From the NCBI GenBank assembly GCA_021816865.1, contig JAKAWX010000005.1, forward strand, positions 104,169 to 168,168: a DNA stretch of 64,000 nucleotides. The letters are read 5' to 3'. Shown here in pieces: positions 17,112 through 24,890 of the stretch (positions are counted from its first letter, which is position 1; each line of letters begins with the position of its first letter). This DNA comes from Thermoplasmata archaeon (GTDB taxonomy: Archaea; Thermoplasmatota; Thermoplasmata; Lutacidiplasmatales; UBA184). The translations under genes were made by a program, and so were the position numbers. The notes beneath the pieces are model-generated. The model had not been told where the DNA came from. It saw nothing but the letters and a program-made list of their open reading frames with translations, and made no database searches.

Positions 17112-17491
17112 AGGACCGGCCCCCGGCGCGCCTCGAGGTCGGCCGGGACGCGCGGGCGCATCCGGTAGAGCCAGCCGGCACCGTAGGGGTCCCGGTTGAT
17201 CGTCCCCGGGTCCGTCTCGGCCGCCGGGTTCGTCGCGACGACCGTCCCGTCGACCGGCAAGCCGAGGTGGCCGACCCACTTCTCCGACTCGAGGGAGAGC
17301 GCGGGTTCGCCGGCCCGAAAGGACCGGCCGGGGAGGGGGCCGCGATAGTGGGCGAGCGCCCCCGCCCGCCGCTGCGCGGCGTCCGTGAGCCCGACGACGA
17401 CCGTCCCGTCCGCCTCGGGCCGGTACCAGAGGTCGGGCCCGATCGCGCAGACGCCCGCGCCGGGGGGCACGCGCGGCGGGGCCGACGACAT
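17108..17491 (-). CDS. Second GcvH-like lipoate-binding protein
   Basis: A 127-residue lipoyl-domain protein of the LbpA type. LESEKWVGHL places the modified lysine at K71, with the W after the lysine as in the sHdr carrier rather than in glycine-cleavage H protein. Later blocks PVDGTVVATN and INRDPYGAGWLYRM match the family core. It sits between the DUF1641 gene and the second ligase gene. Having two carriers, each beside its own ligase, suggests two lipoate-dependent sulfur steps or two redox partners. Confidence 0.85.
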   Translation of the reverse strand: MSSAPPRVPPGAGVCAIGPDLWYRPEADGTVVVGLTDAAQRRAGALAHYRGPLPGRSFRAGEPALSLESEKWVGHLGLPVDGTVVATNPAAETDPGTINRDPYGAGWLYRMRPRVPADLEARRGPVL

Positions 17492-17500
17492 CCGGGGCGC

Positions 17501-18196
17501 CTAGCGTGGGACCGCGGGGCCCGACGAGCGACCCAACTGCTTCAAGAGGAGCAGCATCACCTTGACGCCCCGCTGAGTGTCGGGGTCCCGCAGCGCCCGT
17601 CCGAGCGCGAAGACCCCGCCCACGTCGGGCATGTCGGCGATCGCGCGCTCGCGACTGGCCGAATCGCCGACGACGGTCGTCGAGTCGGAGAGCATCCCGA
17701 GGACCGGGCCCGCCTTCACGGCCGCGTGGACGAGAGGCTCGATCTCGGACTTCGGGGGCAGCGACTCGACGAACTGGATCCAACCGATCGCGCTCGCGCC
17801 GGCGTGGCCGACCATCTGGTCGGTCGTCGCCTGGGCGACCCCGACAAGGCCCTCCGCGAGGGTGACGAGGGTTTCGAGCGCGCCGGTCTCCTTCCACTCG
17901 GCGATCCGGTCGATGAGGTAGACGATCGCGTCGCGCCGCTTCTCGTCCTGCGCGACCCAGTCGAGGAGCGAGAGCGCCCCGATGAGGGTCGTGCCGGCGG
18001 AGGCGAGCATCCGGTCGGTGATCGCGTCACTGACGCCGACCGCGCCCTCCGCGAGAGAGAAGAGCCGGTCGAGGGTCCCGTCGGCCTGCCAGCGCGCCAG
18101 GCGCTCGGCGAGCGAGGCGAGCGCGGCGACGGACTCCATCCCCGGCGGGGGCGTCGGGGGCGTGATCGGGGCCGCGGTTGCGGGGGGAGACGGCAT
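17501..18196 (-). CDS. DUF1641 family protein next to the SQR-like gene
   Basis: A 231-residue helical protein. The end, GGVFALGRALRDPDTQRGVKVMLLLLKQLG, is the DUF1641 signature. Upstream are two internally similar segments (LASLAERLARWQ...LLDWVAQ and IDRIAEWKETG...FVESLP), suggesting a duplicated helical unit. A proline/alanine-rich tail of about 20 residues starts the protein. DUF1641 proteins commonly accompany sulfide:quinone oxidoreductase-like flavoproteins, as here (13 nt gap), and may dock them to a membrane or partner. The biochemical role is unknown. Confidence 0.75.
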   Translation of the reverse strand: MPSPPATAAPITPPTPPPGMESVAALASLAERLARWQADGTLDRLFSLAEGAVGVSDAITDRMLASAGTTLIGALSLLDWVAQDEKRRDAIVYLIDRIAEWKETGALETLVTLAEGLVGVAQATTDQMVGHAGASAIGWIQFVESLPPKSEIEPLVHAAVKAGPVLGMLSDSTTVVGDSASRERAIADMPDVGGVFALGRALRDPDTQRGVKVMLLLLKQLGRSSGPAVPR

Positions 18197-18209
18197 CGGG
18201 TGGGCCTCC

Positions 18210-19355
18210 CTAGAACAGCGCCCGCGCCGTCAGGTCCCAGTAGGTGCGGTTGTAGATCACTTTGTTCCAGTAGTGCGCGAACGACGGCGTCGGCGGGTGG
18301 GGCGGGTGCAGGTAATCGAACTTGATGTACGTCGCCTGCGCGAGGCCGGTCATGATCCAGCAGTAGACCCGGCCCTCGTAGCGGGTGGTTGGCGCCTCCC
18401 CGCGGATCATCGACGCCACGTTGTGCGTGACGGCCTCGGCCTCGTAGTCCGCGGTCGAACCGGCCTTCGAGATCGGGATGTTGGTCGCGTCGCCGAGGAC
18501 GAAGATGTTCTCCTTGCCCTCGGCGCGCAGCAGGTAGCGGTCGGTCGGGATCCAGTTGCCTTTGTCGCCGAGGCCCGACGTCCCGACGAAGTCCGCGCCG
18601 CGATGCGGTGGGATCGCGATCAGGAGGTCGTACGGGATCGTCTCGCCCTCGACCCCCTTGATCGTCTTCGCGGCGGGGTCGATCTTGTCGACGTTGAACG
18701 GTATGTGGACGGTCACGCCGCGCTCGCCCATCAGGCGCTGCATCGGCTGGGCGACCGTGTCGATCCCGAAGACTTTCGGGATCGGATAGGTGTAGTGGAT
18801 CTCGCTCTTGTCGCGGATCCCCTGGCTGCGGAGGAAGTCGTCCAGCATGAACGTCACCTCGAGGGGGGCGACGGGGCATTTGTACGGCATGCCGGCGACC
18901 GAGACGACGATCTTCCCGCCCTTGAAGTCGTGGAGCGCGGCCCGGAGCTTCTGGGCGTTCGCGAGGTCGTAGAAGCTGTGCGCCCCTTCGGCGAACCCCG
19001 GCGTGAGCTCGGGGTGGATGACGGAGCCGCTCGCGATGACGAGGATGTCGTACGGGAGCTCCTTGCCGCCCTTCACGACGACCTTGTTGGCGGCGGAATC
19101 GACCTTCTCGACCTCCCCCTTCACGAGCTGGACCGACTTGTGGAGGAGCTGAGCTTCGTCCCGCCGCGTCTCTTCCGGCCGCATCTTGTCGAAGACGACC
19201 ATGAGATACCCCGGCTGATAGGCGTGGACCCCTTCCCGGTCGACCAGCTGGATCTGGACCTGGCCCGTGGCGACCTCCCCTTCGAGCGCCTTGCGAATCC
19301 GGTTCGCCACCGTCGTTCCGCCGATGCCTCCTCCCAAGATCACGACTCGCTTCAC
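18210..19355 (-). CDS. Sulfide:quinone oxidoreductase-like flavoprotein
   Basis: A 381-residue FAD-dependent pyridine-nucleotide-disulfide-fold protein of the SQR/flavocytochrome c sulfide dehydrogenase family. It has VVILGGGIGGTTVANR (FAD), LVIASGSVIHPEL, GMPYKCPVAPLE with C160 at the conserved SQR cysteine, FVLGDATNIPISKAGS, and a second cysteine, C332, near the end. The extra N-terminal cysteine of many SQRs (about residue 128) is absent. The aromatic C-terminus could associate with the membrane. GTG 19355 follows a GAGAGGAG ribosome site. It would feed electrons from sulfide to quinone and make the sulfane sulfur used by TusA/DsrE. A non-sulfide NAD(P)H role cannot be excluded. Confidence 0.8.
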   Translation of the reverse strand: MKRVVILGGGIGGTTVANRIRKALEGEVATGQVQIQLVDREGVHAYQPGYLMVVFDKMRPEETRRDEAQLLHKSVQLVKGEVEKVDSAANKVVVKGGKELPYDILVIASGSVIHPELTPGFAEGAHSFYDLANAQKLRAALHDFKGGKIVVSVAGMPYKCPVAPLEVTFMLDDFLRSQGIRDKSEIHYTYPIPKVFGIDTVAQPMQRLMGERGVTVHIPFNVDKIDPAAKTIKGVEGETIPYDLLIAIPPHRGADFVGTSGLGDKGNWIPTDRYLLRAEGKENIFVLGDATNIPISKAGSTADYEAEAVTHNVASMIRGEAPTTRYEGRVYCWIMTGLAQATYIKFDYLHPPHPPTPSFAHYWNKVIYNRTYWDLTARALF

Positions 19356-19372
19356 TGCTCTTCTCCTCTCGT

Positions 19373-19645
19373 TCACTCGTGCGACTTGCGGACAATGTAC
19401 CGGTCGTACCCGGACTCGGACCGGACCTCGACCAACTGGTGACCGGCCTTTTCGAGCCACATCGGAACGTCCTTGCGCGACCCCTCGTCGCTCGACAGGA
19501 GCTCGAACTCCGTGCCGACCGGCTCTTCCTTGATCACGCGGACCAGCTCCATCAGCGGGCCGGGGCACCAGCTCCCGCGGGCGTCCACGACCATCCGGCC
19601 CGGGGGCGCGGAAGGAGCCGCCGGCGCGTTCGCGGTCCCGCTCAT
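19373..19645 (-). CDS. tusA: TusA-family sulfur carrier (distal copy)
   Basis: A 90-residue TusA/SirA-fold protein. After a proline/alanine-rich lead of about 17 residues, VVDARGSWCPGPLMELVRVI carries the persulfide cysteine in CPGP. TusA passes sulfane sulfur between cytosolic sulfurtransferases; in sulfur oxidisers it feeds the sHdr or Dsr systems. It overlaps the preceding dsrE gene by 4 nt and precedes the SQR-like gene by 17 nt. Confidence 0.9.
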   Translation of the reverse strand: MSGTANAPAAPSAPPGRMVVDARGSWCPGPLMELVRVIKEEPVGTEFELLSSDEGSRKDVPMWLEKAGHQLVEVRSESGYDRYIVRKSHE

Positions 19646-20079
19646 ACGAAGTAGCTCACGTCGGCAGAGCGCGTCCGGTCAATGAAGGTTGCGACGCCGG
19701 TCACCCCGTCCACGAGCGGGTCCAGGTCCGCCTTCGTGAGGCCCATCATCTCCATCGACTGGGAGCAGGCGAAGATGTGGAGCTCCCCGATCGACTTCGC
19801 CATCTCGAGGATCGCCTTCCACGAGGGCGCCCGCGGCGCGTTGAGGGCGCGGGAGAGGCGGGTCCCCTCTTCGCCGTGGCCCGGGCTCACCTCGGGGGGC
19901 GGTGCCGCGGCTCGCTTGCGGAAGGCCATCAAGCCCCAGTAGCTCGCGAAGACGTCGACCCGGAACCCGAGCGCCAGCGCCCCGCTCACGAGCGTGGCGA
20001 ACGGGAGGAGCTTGTCGTCCGAGCTCTCCGTCAGCACGATCGCCATCTGCTCGGACGGAGGGGCCGCCGGGGTGGACAT
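19642..20079 (-). CDS. DsrE3A-like sulfurtransferase (distal copy)
   Basis: A 145-residue DsrE-family protein. The core starts MAIVLTESSDDKLLPFATLV, and the catalytic region is FACSQSMEMMGLTKADL, the C-x3-M-x2-MG pattern of DsrE3A/peroxiredoxin-like DsrE proteins. A proline-rich insert (about 58-75) separates the halves. It probably exchanges persulfide or thiosulfonate groups with the neighbouring TusA, as shown for DsrE3A-TusA pairs in Sulfolobales. Coupled by overlap to the downstream tusA. Confidence 0.85.
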   Translation of the reverse strand: MSTPAAPPSEQMAIVLTESSDDKLLPFATLVSGALALGFRVDVFASYWGLMAFRKRAAAPPPEVSPGHGEEGTRLSRALNAPRAPSWKAILEMAKSIGELHIFACSQSMEMMGLTKADLDPLVDGVTGVATFIDRTRSADVSYFV

Positions 20080-20099
20080 CGGCCCCTCTTCCCTCTCTC

Positions 20100-20555
20100 T
20101 CAGATGAAGAGGGTCAGCGCGTCCGGACGGGCCGCGAACTCGAGGTACGTGCTCGCGCCGATCACGTCGTCCACCTCGTTGACGAGGTTGGCCTTCGTGA
20201 GGCCGAACATGTCCATCGTCGGCGAGCAGGCGTGGATGTGCACGCCGGCCTCCTTCGCCTGGTGCATGAACGCCTCGATCGTCGGGAACTTCGCCGCGAT
20301 CGCCTTCTGCATCTCGGGCGGGAAAACGTCCATCGACTTCTTGCGGCCCTCGGAGGTCAACAGCTGCATCCCCCAGAACGTGAAGTAGATGTGCGCGTCC
20401 ATCCCGAGCGCCCGCGCCGTGGTGGCGAGGATCAGCGTCGGATACGCCATGTCCGCCCCACCCTTCGACAGCACGAGGAAGAGCGACTTCTTCCCCTCCT
20501 GCTTCGCGTGCTCGATCGTCTCGCTCGCTCGTCCTGCGGCCACTCCTGTCGTCAT
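20100..20555 (-). CDS. DsrE3A-like sulfurtransferase (proximal copy)
   Basis: A 151-residue DsrE3A-like protein. LFLVLSKGGADMAYPTLILA starts the core and IHACSPTMDMFGLTKANLV carries the expected persulfide cysteine. The order tusA-dsrE-dsrE-tusA is nearly mirror-like, suggesting duplication of a tusA-dsrE pair with later divergence; the two DsrE proteins share pattern rather than close identity. Gaps of 26 nt to tusA and 20 nt to the next dsrE support one transcript. Confidence 0.87.
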   Translation of the reverse strand: MTTGVAAGRASETIEHAKQEGKKSLFLVLSKGGADMAYPTLILATTARALGMDAHIYFTFWGMQLLTSEGRKKSMDVFPPEMQKAIAAKFPTIEAFMHQAKEAGVHIHACSPTMDMFGLTKANLVNEVDDVIGASTYLEFAARPDALTLFI

Positions 20556-20581
20556 GGTTCCTCTTCGTTCCTCCCTCGGCG

Positions 20582-20818
20582 CTACTTGTGCTCCAGGACG
20601 AACCGGTACGTTCCCCCGCTCTCGGTGTTCTCGCGCAGGGGGTGACCCGTGCGCTTGGAGAACGCCACGAAATCCGAGGGGGCGGCGGGGTCGTCCGCGA
20701 GCACCTCGAGCTTTTGACCGGTATGGAGGGTCTCGATCATCTGGCTCGCTTTGAGGATCGGCATCGGGCAGAACAGGCCGCGCGCATCCAATCGTGCGAT
20801 CGACTGAGCTTCGCTCAT
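20582..20818 (-). CDS. tusA: TusA-family sulfur carrier (proximal copy)
   Basis: A 78-residue TusA protein with LDARGLFCPMPILKASQMI; the cysteine in CPMP is the sulfur-carrying residue. It heads the minus-strand operon that ends with the second lipoate ligase. ATG 20818 was chosen over the in-frame ATG at 20878 because a TATA-like AAAATAGC lies about 39 nt upstream and because the longer form adds a charged, non-conserved lead that would run through the candidate operator. Confidence 0.9.
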   Translation of the reverse strand: MSEAQSIARLDARGLFCPMPILKASQMIETLHTGQKLEVLADDPAAPSDFVAFSKRTGHPLRENTESGGTYRFVLEHK

Positions 20819-20853
20819 AAGGGCAAACTCCCTGGCGGCGGATGTCGTCTTCG

Positions 20854-20878
20854 CTATTTTGTCTTTACGTTTGTCCAA
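20854..20878 (-). promoter_or_regulatory. tusA operon promoter with sulfur-operator copy
   Basis: On the minus strand, TTGGAC-AAAC-GTAAAG (20878-20863) is followed after 2 nt by AAAATAG (20860-20854), a TATA-like box placed to start transcription a few bases before the tusA ATG. The left arm matches the sHdr and apr sites exactly; the right arm is weaker (GTaaAg). Confidence 0.5.
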
Positions 20879-20925
20879 AAAGACCGCGACCGCCCCGGAG
20901 GAGCTCCCCGGTCGGCGCCCCGGGT

Positions 20926-21288
20926 TCAGGGAACGAGGTCGCGGCGCTCGACGATCGCCGCCTTGGGCACCGTCAGCACGTTACGGTAGGCCGGAAAGAG
21001 GTCCGCGCCGTACCGTCCGGCGAGCTCGGGGTTCTCCGGACCGAACGCGACCTCGCCCAGCGCAAGGAACTCCTCGTCCTCCCGAAGCACCACGCCGGCG
21101 GCGTGGAAGATCGGGCCCGGGAAACGCTCGGGTCGGTCCGGGAACTCGAGCGGGTTCGGGTCGCGGTATCGGATGTAGACGACGTGGACTTCCGGTGGCC
21201 CGCTCGGCGCGTCCGGGTCCGGCGGCTGCGGTGGGCGGGAAGCGACCATCGGCAACGGCACGAACGGGTGAGGCGGGGTCCCGGTCAT
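20926..21288 (-). CDS. Hypothetical protein, end of dsrEFH-like operon
   Basis: A 120-residue protein of unknown family. After about 30 proline-rich residues it has VHVVYIRYRDPNPLEFPD, GPIFHAAGVVLREDEEF and a late NVLTVPKAAIVERRDLV, which looks like a small beta-rich domain. Its ATG overlaps the stop of the dsrH-like gene (ATGA), so it is translated with the DsrEFH-like trio and is a candidate partner of that complex. No cysteine is present, so it is not itself a sulfur carrier. Confidence 0.6.
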   Translation of the reverse strand: MTGTPPHPFVPLPMVASRPPQPPDPDAPSGPPEVHVVYIRYRDPNPLEFPDRPERFPGPIFHAAGVVLREDEEFLALGEVAFGPENPELAGRYGADLFPAYRNVLTVPKAAIVERRDLVP

Positions 21289-21614
21289 GGGAACTGGACC
21301 ACCCGCTTCGCGCTCATGAGCGCGCGGACGAGCTCCGACGCGGAGACCGTCCGAACGGGGCTCACGGATCGATCCGCCCGTATTCCCCGGCCCCGGGCGT
21401 CCTCCTCGAGCAGCCAGAGCTCGCCGGGCGGACCTTCGGCGCCCGCGGGCCCCTCGGCGTCGTAGCTCGCCGACCCGAGGAGGACGGTGGCGGAACTCTC
21501 GCCTCGGTCCTCGAGTCTTCGACGCACAGCCGCGAGCACGCCCCGCTCCTCGGGAGAGATCGGTCCCTGGCGTACGAGAAGGCAATCGGGGGGGCCGGCC
21601 CCGTCCGTGGTCAC
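21285..21614 (-). CDS. DsrH/TusB-like protein
   Basis: A 109-residue protein whose pattern matches TusB/DsrH: an ATVLLGSASYDAEG strand-turn, LWLLEEDARGRGI aligning with the YALxEDLxARGL block, and an ending SASELVRALMSAKRVVQF like the family's closing DFVxLxxxHxxVxxW. The sequence is divergent and no conserved TusB cysteine is visible (its single cysteine is at position 11). The genomic order dsrE-dsrF-dsrH, with GTGA/ATGA overlaps, strengthens the assignment. In bacteria DsrEFH forms a hexamer passing sulfur to DsrC or TusE. Confidence 0.65.
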   Translation of the reverse strand: MTTDGAGPPDCLLVRQGPISPEERGVLAAVRRRLEDRGESSATVLLGSASYDAEGPAGAEGPPGELWLLEEDARGRGIRADRSVSPVRTVSASELVRALMSAKRVVQFP

Positions 21615-21973
21615 AGCGGCACCGCCTGCGCGGATTCGAGAAGGAGATCGGCCACTTCGGCGTCGTCGACGAGCCGAAACGGTATCCCGCGGGAGAGGTT
21701 CTCGGGGCCGAGGCCCCGGCCGCCGAGCGACGGCGCGTGGACCAGCGCCGGCCGCTCGGAGGTGACGATGTCGCGCAAGCTCTTGTCGACCGGCGGACCG
21801 AGCCGGTACGGCTCCTGGCCCTCGACGAGAGCGCGCACGCCGTCCGCGATGAAGAGGAGACGGACGGGGGTCCCGAGGGCGCTCGCCATCGCCGCCACGC
21901 GGATCCCTTCGGAGAAGTGGACCGTGGCGTGCGGCGGGTGCCGCACCCAGAGGAGGACCGGGCCGGGGGTCAT
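21611..21973 (-). CDS. DsrF/TusC-like protein
   Basis: A 120-residue DsrE-fold protein best matched to TusC/DsrF: HATVHFSEGIRVAAMASALG corresponds to the HGTxxxxEGLDxxLA helix, and LLFIADGVRALVEGQEP to the hallmark FFIADGVFQLLxGQ. It has no cysteine, as expected for the structural DsrF subunit. ATG 21973 overlaps the dsrE-like stop. It probably forms the middle layer of a DsrEFH-like heterohexamer. Confidence 0.75.
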   Translation of the reverse strand: MTPGPVLLWVRHPPHATVHFSEGIRVAAMASALGTPVRLLFIADGVRALVEGQEPYRLGPPVDKSLRDIVTSERPALVHAPSLGGRGLGPENLSRGIPFRLVDDAEVADLLLESAQAVPL

Positions 21974-22326
21974 CCGTCCCCCGTGAGCGAGAGGAAGCGG
22001 TCCGCGCTTCCCAGCAGGTCGACCAAATCCTCGAGGGTGCCGCTGCGGGCGTTCCTCACCAGGGATTCGTCGCGAAGGCCGCGAAACCGCGCGCACGTAG
22101 TGCAGCTGACGAGCTCGACCGATGCGGGGAGCGCCTCGTAGCGCCGGACAACGCCCTCCGGGTCTGCGTCGGCGAGCGCCCGGCTCGCCAGGTACACCGC
22201 GTCGCCGAGCAGGAAGACGGTCGCGGAGTGGCCCTGACGGATCGCCGCCTCGACGAGCCCGAGGGCGGTCTCGGCCGTGCGGTGCTGGATCGGCGACGCG
22301 AAGAGCAGGACCCCGAGCCGGCCCAT
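21970..22326 (-). CDS. DsrE/TusD-like protein
   Basis: A 118-residue DsrE-fold protein matching TusD/DsrE: LLFASPIQHRTAETALGLVEAAI, VFLLGDAVYLASR and SCTTCARFRG with C75 and C78. C78 sits where the family's persulfide cysteine lies, just before the arginine-glycine pair. The ending GTLEDLVDLLGSADRFLSL matches the SGLGxLxExxxxxDRxxxF close. It is the only cysteine-bearing core subunit of the trio. ATG overlaps the stop of the upstream small gene. Confidence 0.78.
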   Translation of the reverse strand: MGRLGVLLFASPIQHRTAETALGLVEAAIRQGHSATVFLLGDAVYLASRALADADPEGVVRRYEALPASVELVSCTTCARFRGLRDESLVRNARSGTLEDLVDLLGSADRFLSLTGDG

Positions 22327-22568
22327 CAGCGCTCCGGCGACGGTGGCACGATCCGCCAGCCCGCGCGAGTGCAGACGTACTTCGTCCCGCCGATCCGCAC
22401 GAGACTACCGAGGTCGACCGTGCTGTCGTAGAAGAGCTTGTGGAGGAGCGCGACGTGCGAGGGCTCCTCGGCGGGCGGAGCGCTCTCGTACGTCTCGGTC
22501 TCGAACGGGTCGCCGTCCCGTTGCAGGATCGTGACCCCCGGGGGTACCCGAGCGGCGGGCCCGCTCAC
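22326..22568 (-). CDS. Small hypothetical between mrp and the dsrEFH-like genes
   Basis: An 80-residue protein with no family recognised. It begins near VPPGVTILQRDGDPFETE and ends with a compact LLHKLFYDSTVDLGSLVRIGGTKYVCTRAGWRIV, a beta-rich stretch with one cysteine. GTG 22568 overlaps the mrp stop and its own stop overlaps the dsrE-like ATG, so it is tightly locked into the operon. It could be an accessory protein of the DsrEFH-like complex or of Mrp. Confidence 0.6.
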   Translation of the reverse strand: MSGPAARVPPGVTILQRDGDPFETETYESAPPAEEPSHVALLHKLFYDSTVDLGSLVRIGGTKYVCTRAGWRIVPPSPER

Positions 22569-23485
22569 GCCGACCTCCCCGAAGTGCCGCCGGGGGGCCC
22601 TCGGCCGCCCCCGGGGGTCCGGGCGGCGCTCAGCCGGTCGAGCAACAATCGCGTCCGCCGGGCGACGAGCGAAGTCTCGGGCGCGCGTAGCTCCTCGATG
22701 CGGCCCGAGTCCGCAAGCGCGGGCAGCGCGCCGAGGATCGGGATGCTCCCCAGGTAGGGGATCCCCATTCGGGTCGCGTACTCCGGGCCCCGGGACGGAC
22801 CGAACAGGTCGACCCGGTCGCCGTGGGGACAGGTGAGGTAGGCCATGTTCTCGATCAGCCCGAGGACCGGCGCCGAGAACGTCTTCGCCATCGCGGCCGA
22901 CTTCGCGACGACCTCGGCGGAGAGCTCGGTCGGGGCCGTGACGATGACGACCCCGTCCGGCTCGAGCGACTGGAAAACGGTCATCGGCGCGTCGCTCGTT
23001 CCCGGCGGAAGGTCGACGATCAGGTAGTCGAGCTCCGGCCAGTCCGTGTCCTTGAAGAGTCCGCGGATCGCCCCGTTGATCATCGGGCCCCGCCAGATGA
23101 GCGGTACCTTGGTCGACGCCGTGACCGATGCCATCGACATGACGTACACTCCCCCGGCCGAGCGCATCGGCTCGATCTTCTGCCCGTCGGGAGTCAGCTT
23201 CGGGACCTCGCTCACGCCGAAGACCCGAGCCATCGAGGGACCGGTGATGTCGGCATCGAGGACGCCGACCCGGGCGCCGTCCCGGTGGAACTCCGCGGCG
23301 AGGAGCGCGGCGACGAACGTCTTCCCCACGCCCCCTTTTCCCGATAGGACCACAAGGACCGATCGGATCCGGGACCGGTCGAGCCGGCCGATTGAGAACG
23401 TCGAATCCCCCGGGGCGGCGGCCGCCGGCGACCGGCCCACCATCGGAAGGGAAACGAGCGTCGGGTCCTCCGAGGCCGGCTCCAT
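22565..23485 (-). CDS. mrp: Mrp/NBP35-family iron-sulfur carrier ATPase
   Basis: A 306-residue P-loop ATPase of the Mrp/ApbC/NBP35 family, which carries and inserts [4Fe-4S] clusters. The deviant Walker A LSGKGGVGKT is at about 48-56, followed by VGVLDADITGPSMARVFG and YLIVDLPPGTSD. No CxxC is visible near the C-terminus, the usual cluster ligand of the family, which is odd. It heads a six-gene run and may mature the many Fe-S proteins of the sulfur pathway. A TATA-like ACCTATCC is centred 27 nt before the ATG, so the transcript is probably leaderless. Confidence 0.88.
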   Translation of the reverse strand: MEPASEDPTLVSLPMVGRSPAAAAPGDSTFSIGRLDRSRIRSVLVVLSGKGGVGKTFVAALLAAEFHRDGARVGVLDADITGPSMARVFGVSEVPKLTPDGQKIEPMRSAGGVYVMSMASVTASTKVPLIWRGPMINGAIRGLFKDTDWPELDYLIVDLPPGTSDAPMTVFQSLEPDGVVIVTAPTELSAEVVAKSAAMAKTFSAPVLGLIENMAYLTCPHGDRVDLFGPSRGPEYATRMGIPYLGSIPILGALPALADSGRIEELRAPETSLVARRTRLLLDRLSAARTPGGGRGPPGGTSGRSA

Positions 23486-23505
23486 CGACGCGGACCGAGG
23501 CCCTC

Positions 23506-23518
23506 GGGATAGGTAAGG
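23506..23518 (-). promoter_or_regulatory. TATA box of the mrp-dsrEFH-like operon
   Basis: Minus-strand CCTTACCTATCCC is centred about 27 nt before the mrp ATG, matching a leaderless archaeal promoter. Confidence 0.5.
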
Positions 23519-23604
23519 CTGCCGGCCGTGCGCCCGGCCGGGACCCGTCGCGGACGTTCGGGGGCGTTCCCGCGTGCCGGCGAGCGCGACCCGGCGTCGA
23601 CCGA

Positions 23605-24039
23605 CTATGGATGCGCGAGATACGGGCCGAGGAGGAGGCTCCCGACAAGGAGGAGGAGGAGCACGGTGAGCGTGAGGCGCGTCATCGCCTTCTCGCGATG
23701 TTCGTGGAAGTAGAACATCCCGGTGAGCACGCGGGCCATCGGCGTCGCGACGAGCGTGAACATTCCCAGGCTGAGGATCGCGGTCGGGTCGCCCTGGGCG
23801 AGTCCCGCGACGAGCACGCTCGGGTCGAGGAACCTCAGGAACCGCTGGGACGCCGCGAGGTCGGCGATCGTTTCGTGCGGGCGCTCGACGAAGAAGAGAA
23901 CGAGGCCCAGCGCGAAGAGCGCCACGGAGAGGAAAAGGCCGGCCCGCAGGACGATGGCCATGGTCGCGTACGCCCGGCTCGGGAGCGGCTCGGGCAGTCG
24001 GTCAAAGCCATACTCGGGGAGCGGTCGCTCGTCGCTCAT
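23605..24039 (-). CDS. DUF1634 membrane protein, TauE partner (copy 1)
   Basis: A 144-residue protein with about three membrane segments (around 25-48, 80-103 and 119-139) and a conserved FYFHEHREKAMTRLTL loop. This is the DUF1634 pattern of small membrane proteins that accompany TauE/SafE transporters. Its ATG overlaps the tauE stop (ATGA). It probably assembles with or regulates the exporter. A second pair of the same two families lies at 29.1-30.4 kb. Confidence 0.75.
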   Translation of the reverse strand: MSDERPLPEYGFDRLPEPLPSRAYATMAIVLRAGLFLSVALFALGLVLFFVERPHETIADLAASQRFLRFLDPSVLVAGLAQGDPTAILSLGMFTLVATPMARVLTGMFYFHEHREKAMTRLTLTVLLLLLVGSLLLGPYLAHP

Positions 24040-24890
24040 GCGTATCCGAGCCCCCGAGCGATGAGCTCTACGGCGAGGACCGCCATGAGGACGAGGAAGA
24101 CGTACCGGACCACCTCGTTCCGCAGGCCCGGGAGGATCCGGCTCCCGGCGAGGGAGCCCACGGTGGTGCCGAGCGCGACGGGGGCCGCGATCACCGGGTT
24201 CATGTATCCCGCCGCGAGGAGCACCCCGGCGCCGGCGGCGGCGGTGACGCCGATCATGAAGTTGCTCGTCGCCGTCGAGACCTTCATCGGCAGGCGCAGC
24301 GCCCCGTCGAGCGCGAGTACCTTGAGAACGCCGCTGCCGATCCCGAACATGCCCGCGACCAGACCCGCGCCGAACATCACCCCGAGAGCGGGCCGAGTGG
24401 ACGCCGCCATGTACGGCACCTCGCGGTCCAGGTGACGGTCGTGGTAGGACCCGCCGAGGCCGAGCGTGCGCGACCTCCGGTCCGGTACTACGCCCTCGGG
24501 AACCTCGGTCCGGTGGCGCAGGAAGCTCCCCGGGATCGTGGAGAGGAGCACGGCACCGAGCGTGACGAACAGGACCGGGTAGAGCCCGAGCTTGGCAAGG
24601 TAGATCGTGATCGTGGCGCCGATCAGCGCGCCCGGGACGGTCGCGATCTCGAGGAACATGCCGATCCGCAGGTCGGTGAGATGATCGTGGACGTACGTCG
24701 CTCCTGCCGCGGTCGACGTCGCGAGCACGCTGATCGCGCTCGCCCCCACCGCGAGGACGAAGTCGACGTGGAAACCGATCACGAGGATCGGTACGAGGAT
24801 CACTCCTCCCCCCAGACCGGCGAGCGACCCGAGGAACCCGGCGCCGATGGCGACCAGGAAGAACAACAGGGCGATGAGGAGCAGGTCCAT
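24036..24890 (-). CDS. TauE/SafE-family anion exporter (copy 1)
   Basis: A 284-residue membrane protein with about eight hydrophobic segments. The duplicated family motifs are visible: AGFLGSLAGLGGGVILVP at the start and AGMFGIGSGVLKVLAL near residue 180, followed by MKVSTATSNFMIG. TauE/SafE proteins export sulfite, sulfoacetate or related anions. The genome context (sulfur oxidation) suggests sulfite, thiosulfate or sulfate. It ends overlapping DUF1634. A minus-strand CCGTTATCG lies about 32 nt upstream of the ATG. Confidence 0.87.
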   Translation of the reverse strand: MDLLLIALLFFLVAIGAGFLGSLAGLGGGVILVPILVIGFHVDFVLAVGASAISVLATSTAAGATYVHDHLTDLRIGMFLEIATVPGALIGATITIYLAKLGLYPVLFVTLGAVLLSTIPGSFLRHRTEVPEGVVPDRRSRTLGLGGSYHDRHLDREVPYMAASTRPALGVMFGAGLVAGMFGIGSGVLKVLALDGALRLPMKVSTATSNFMIGVTAAAGAGVLLAAGYMNPVIAAPVALGTTVGSLAGSRILPGLRNEVVRYVFLVLMAVLAVELIARGLGYA

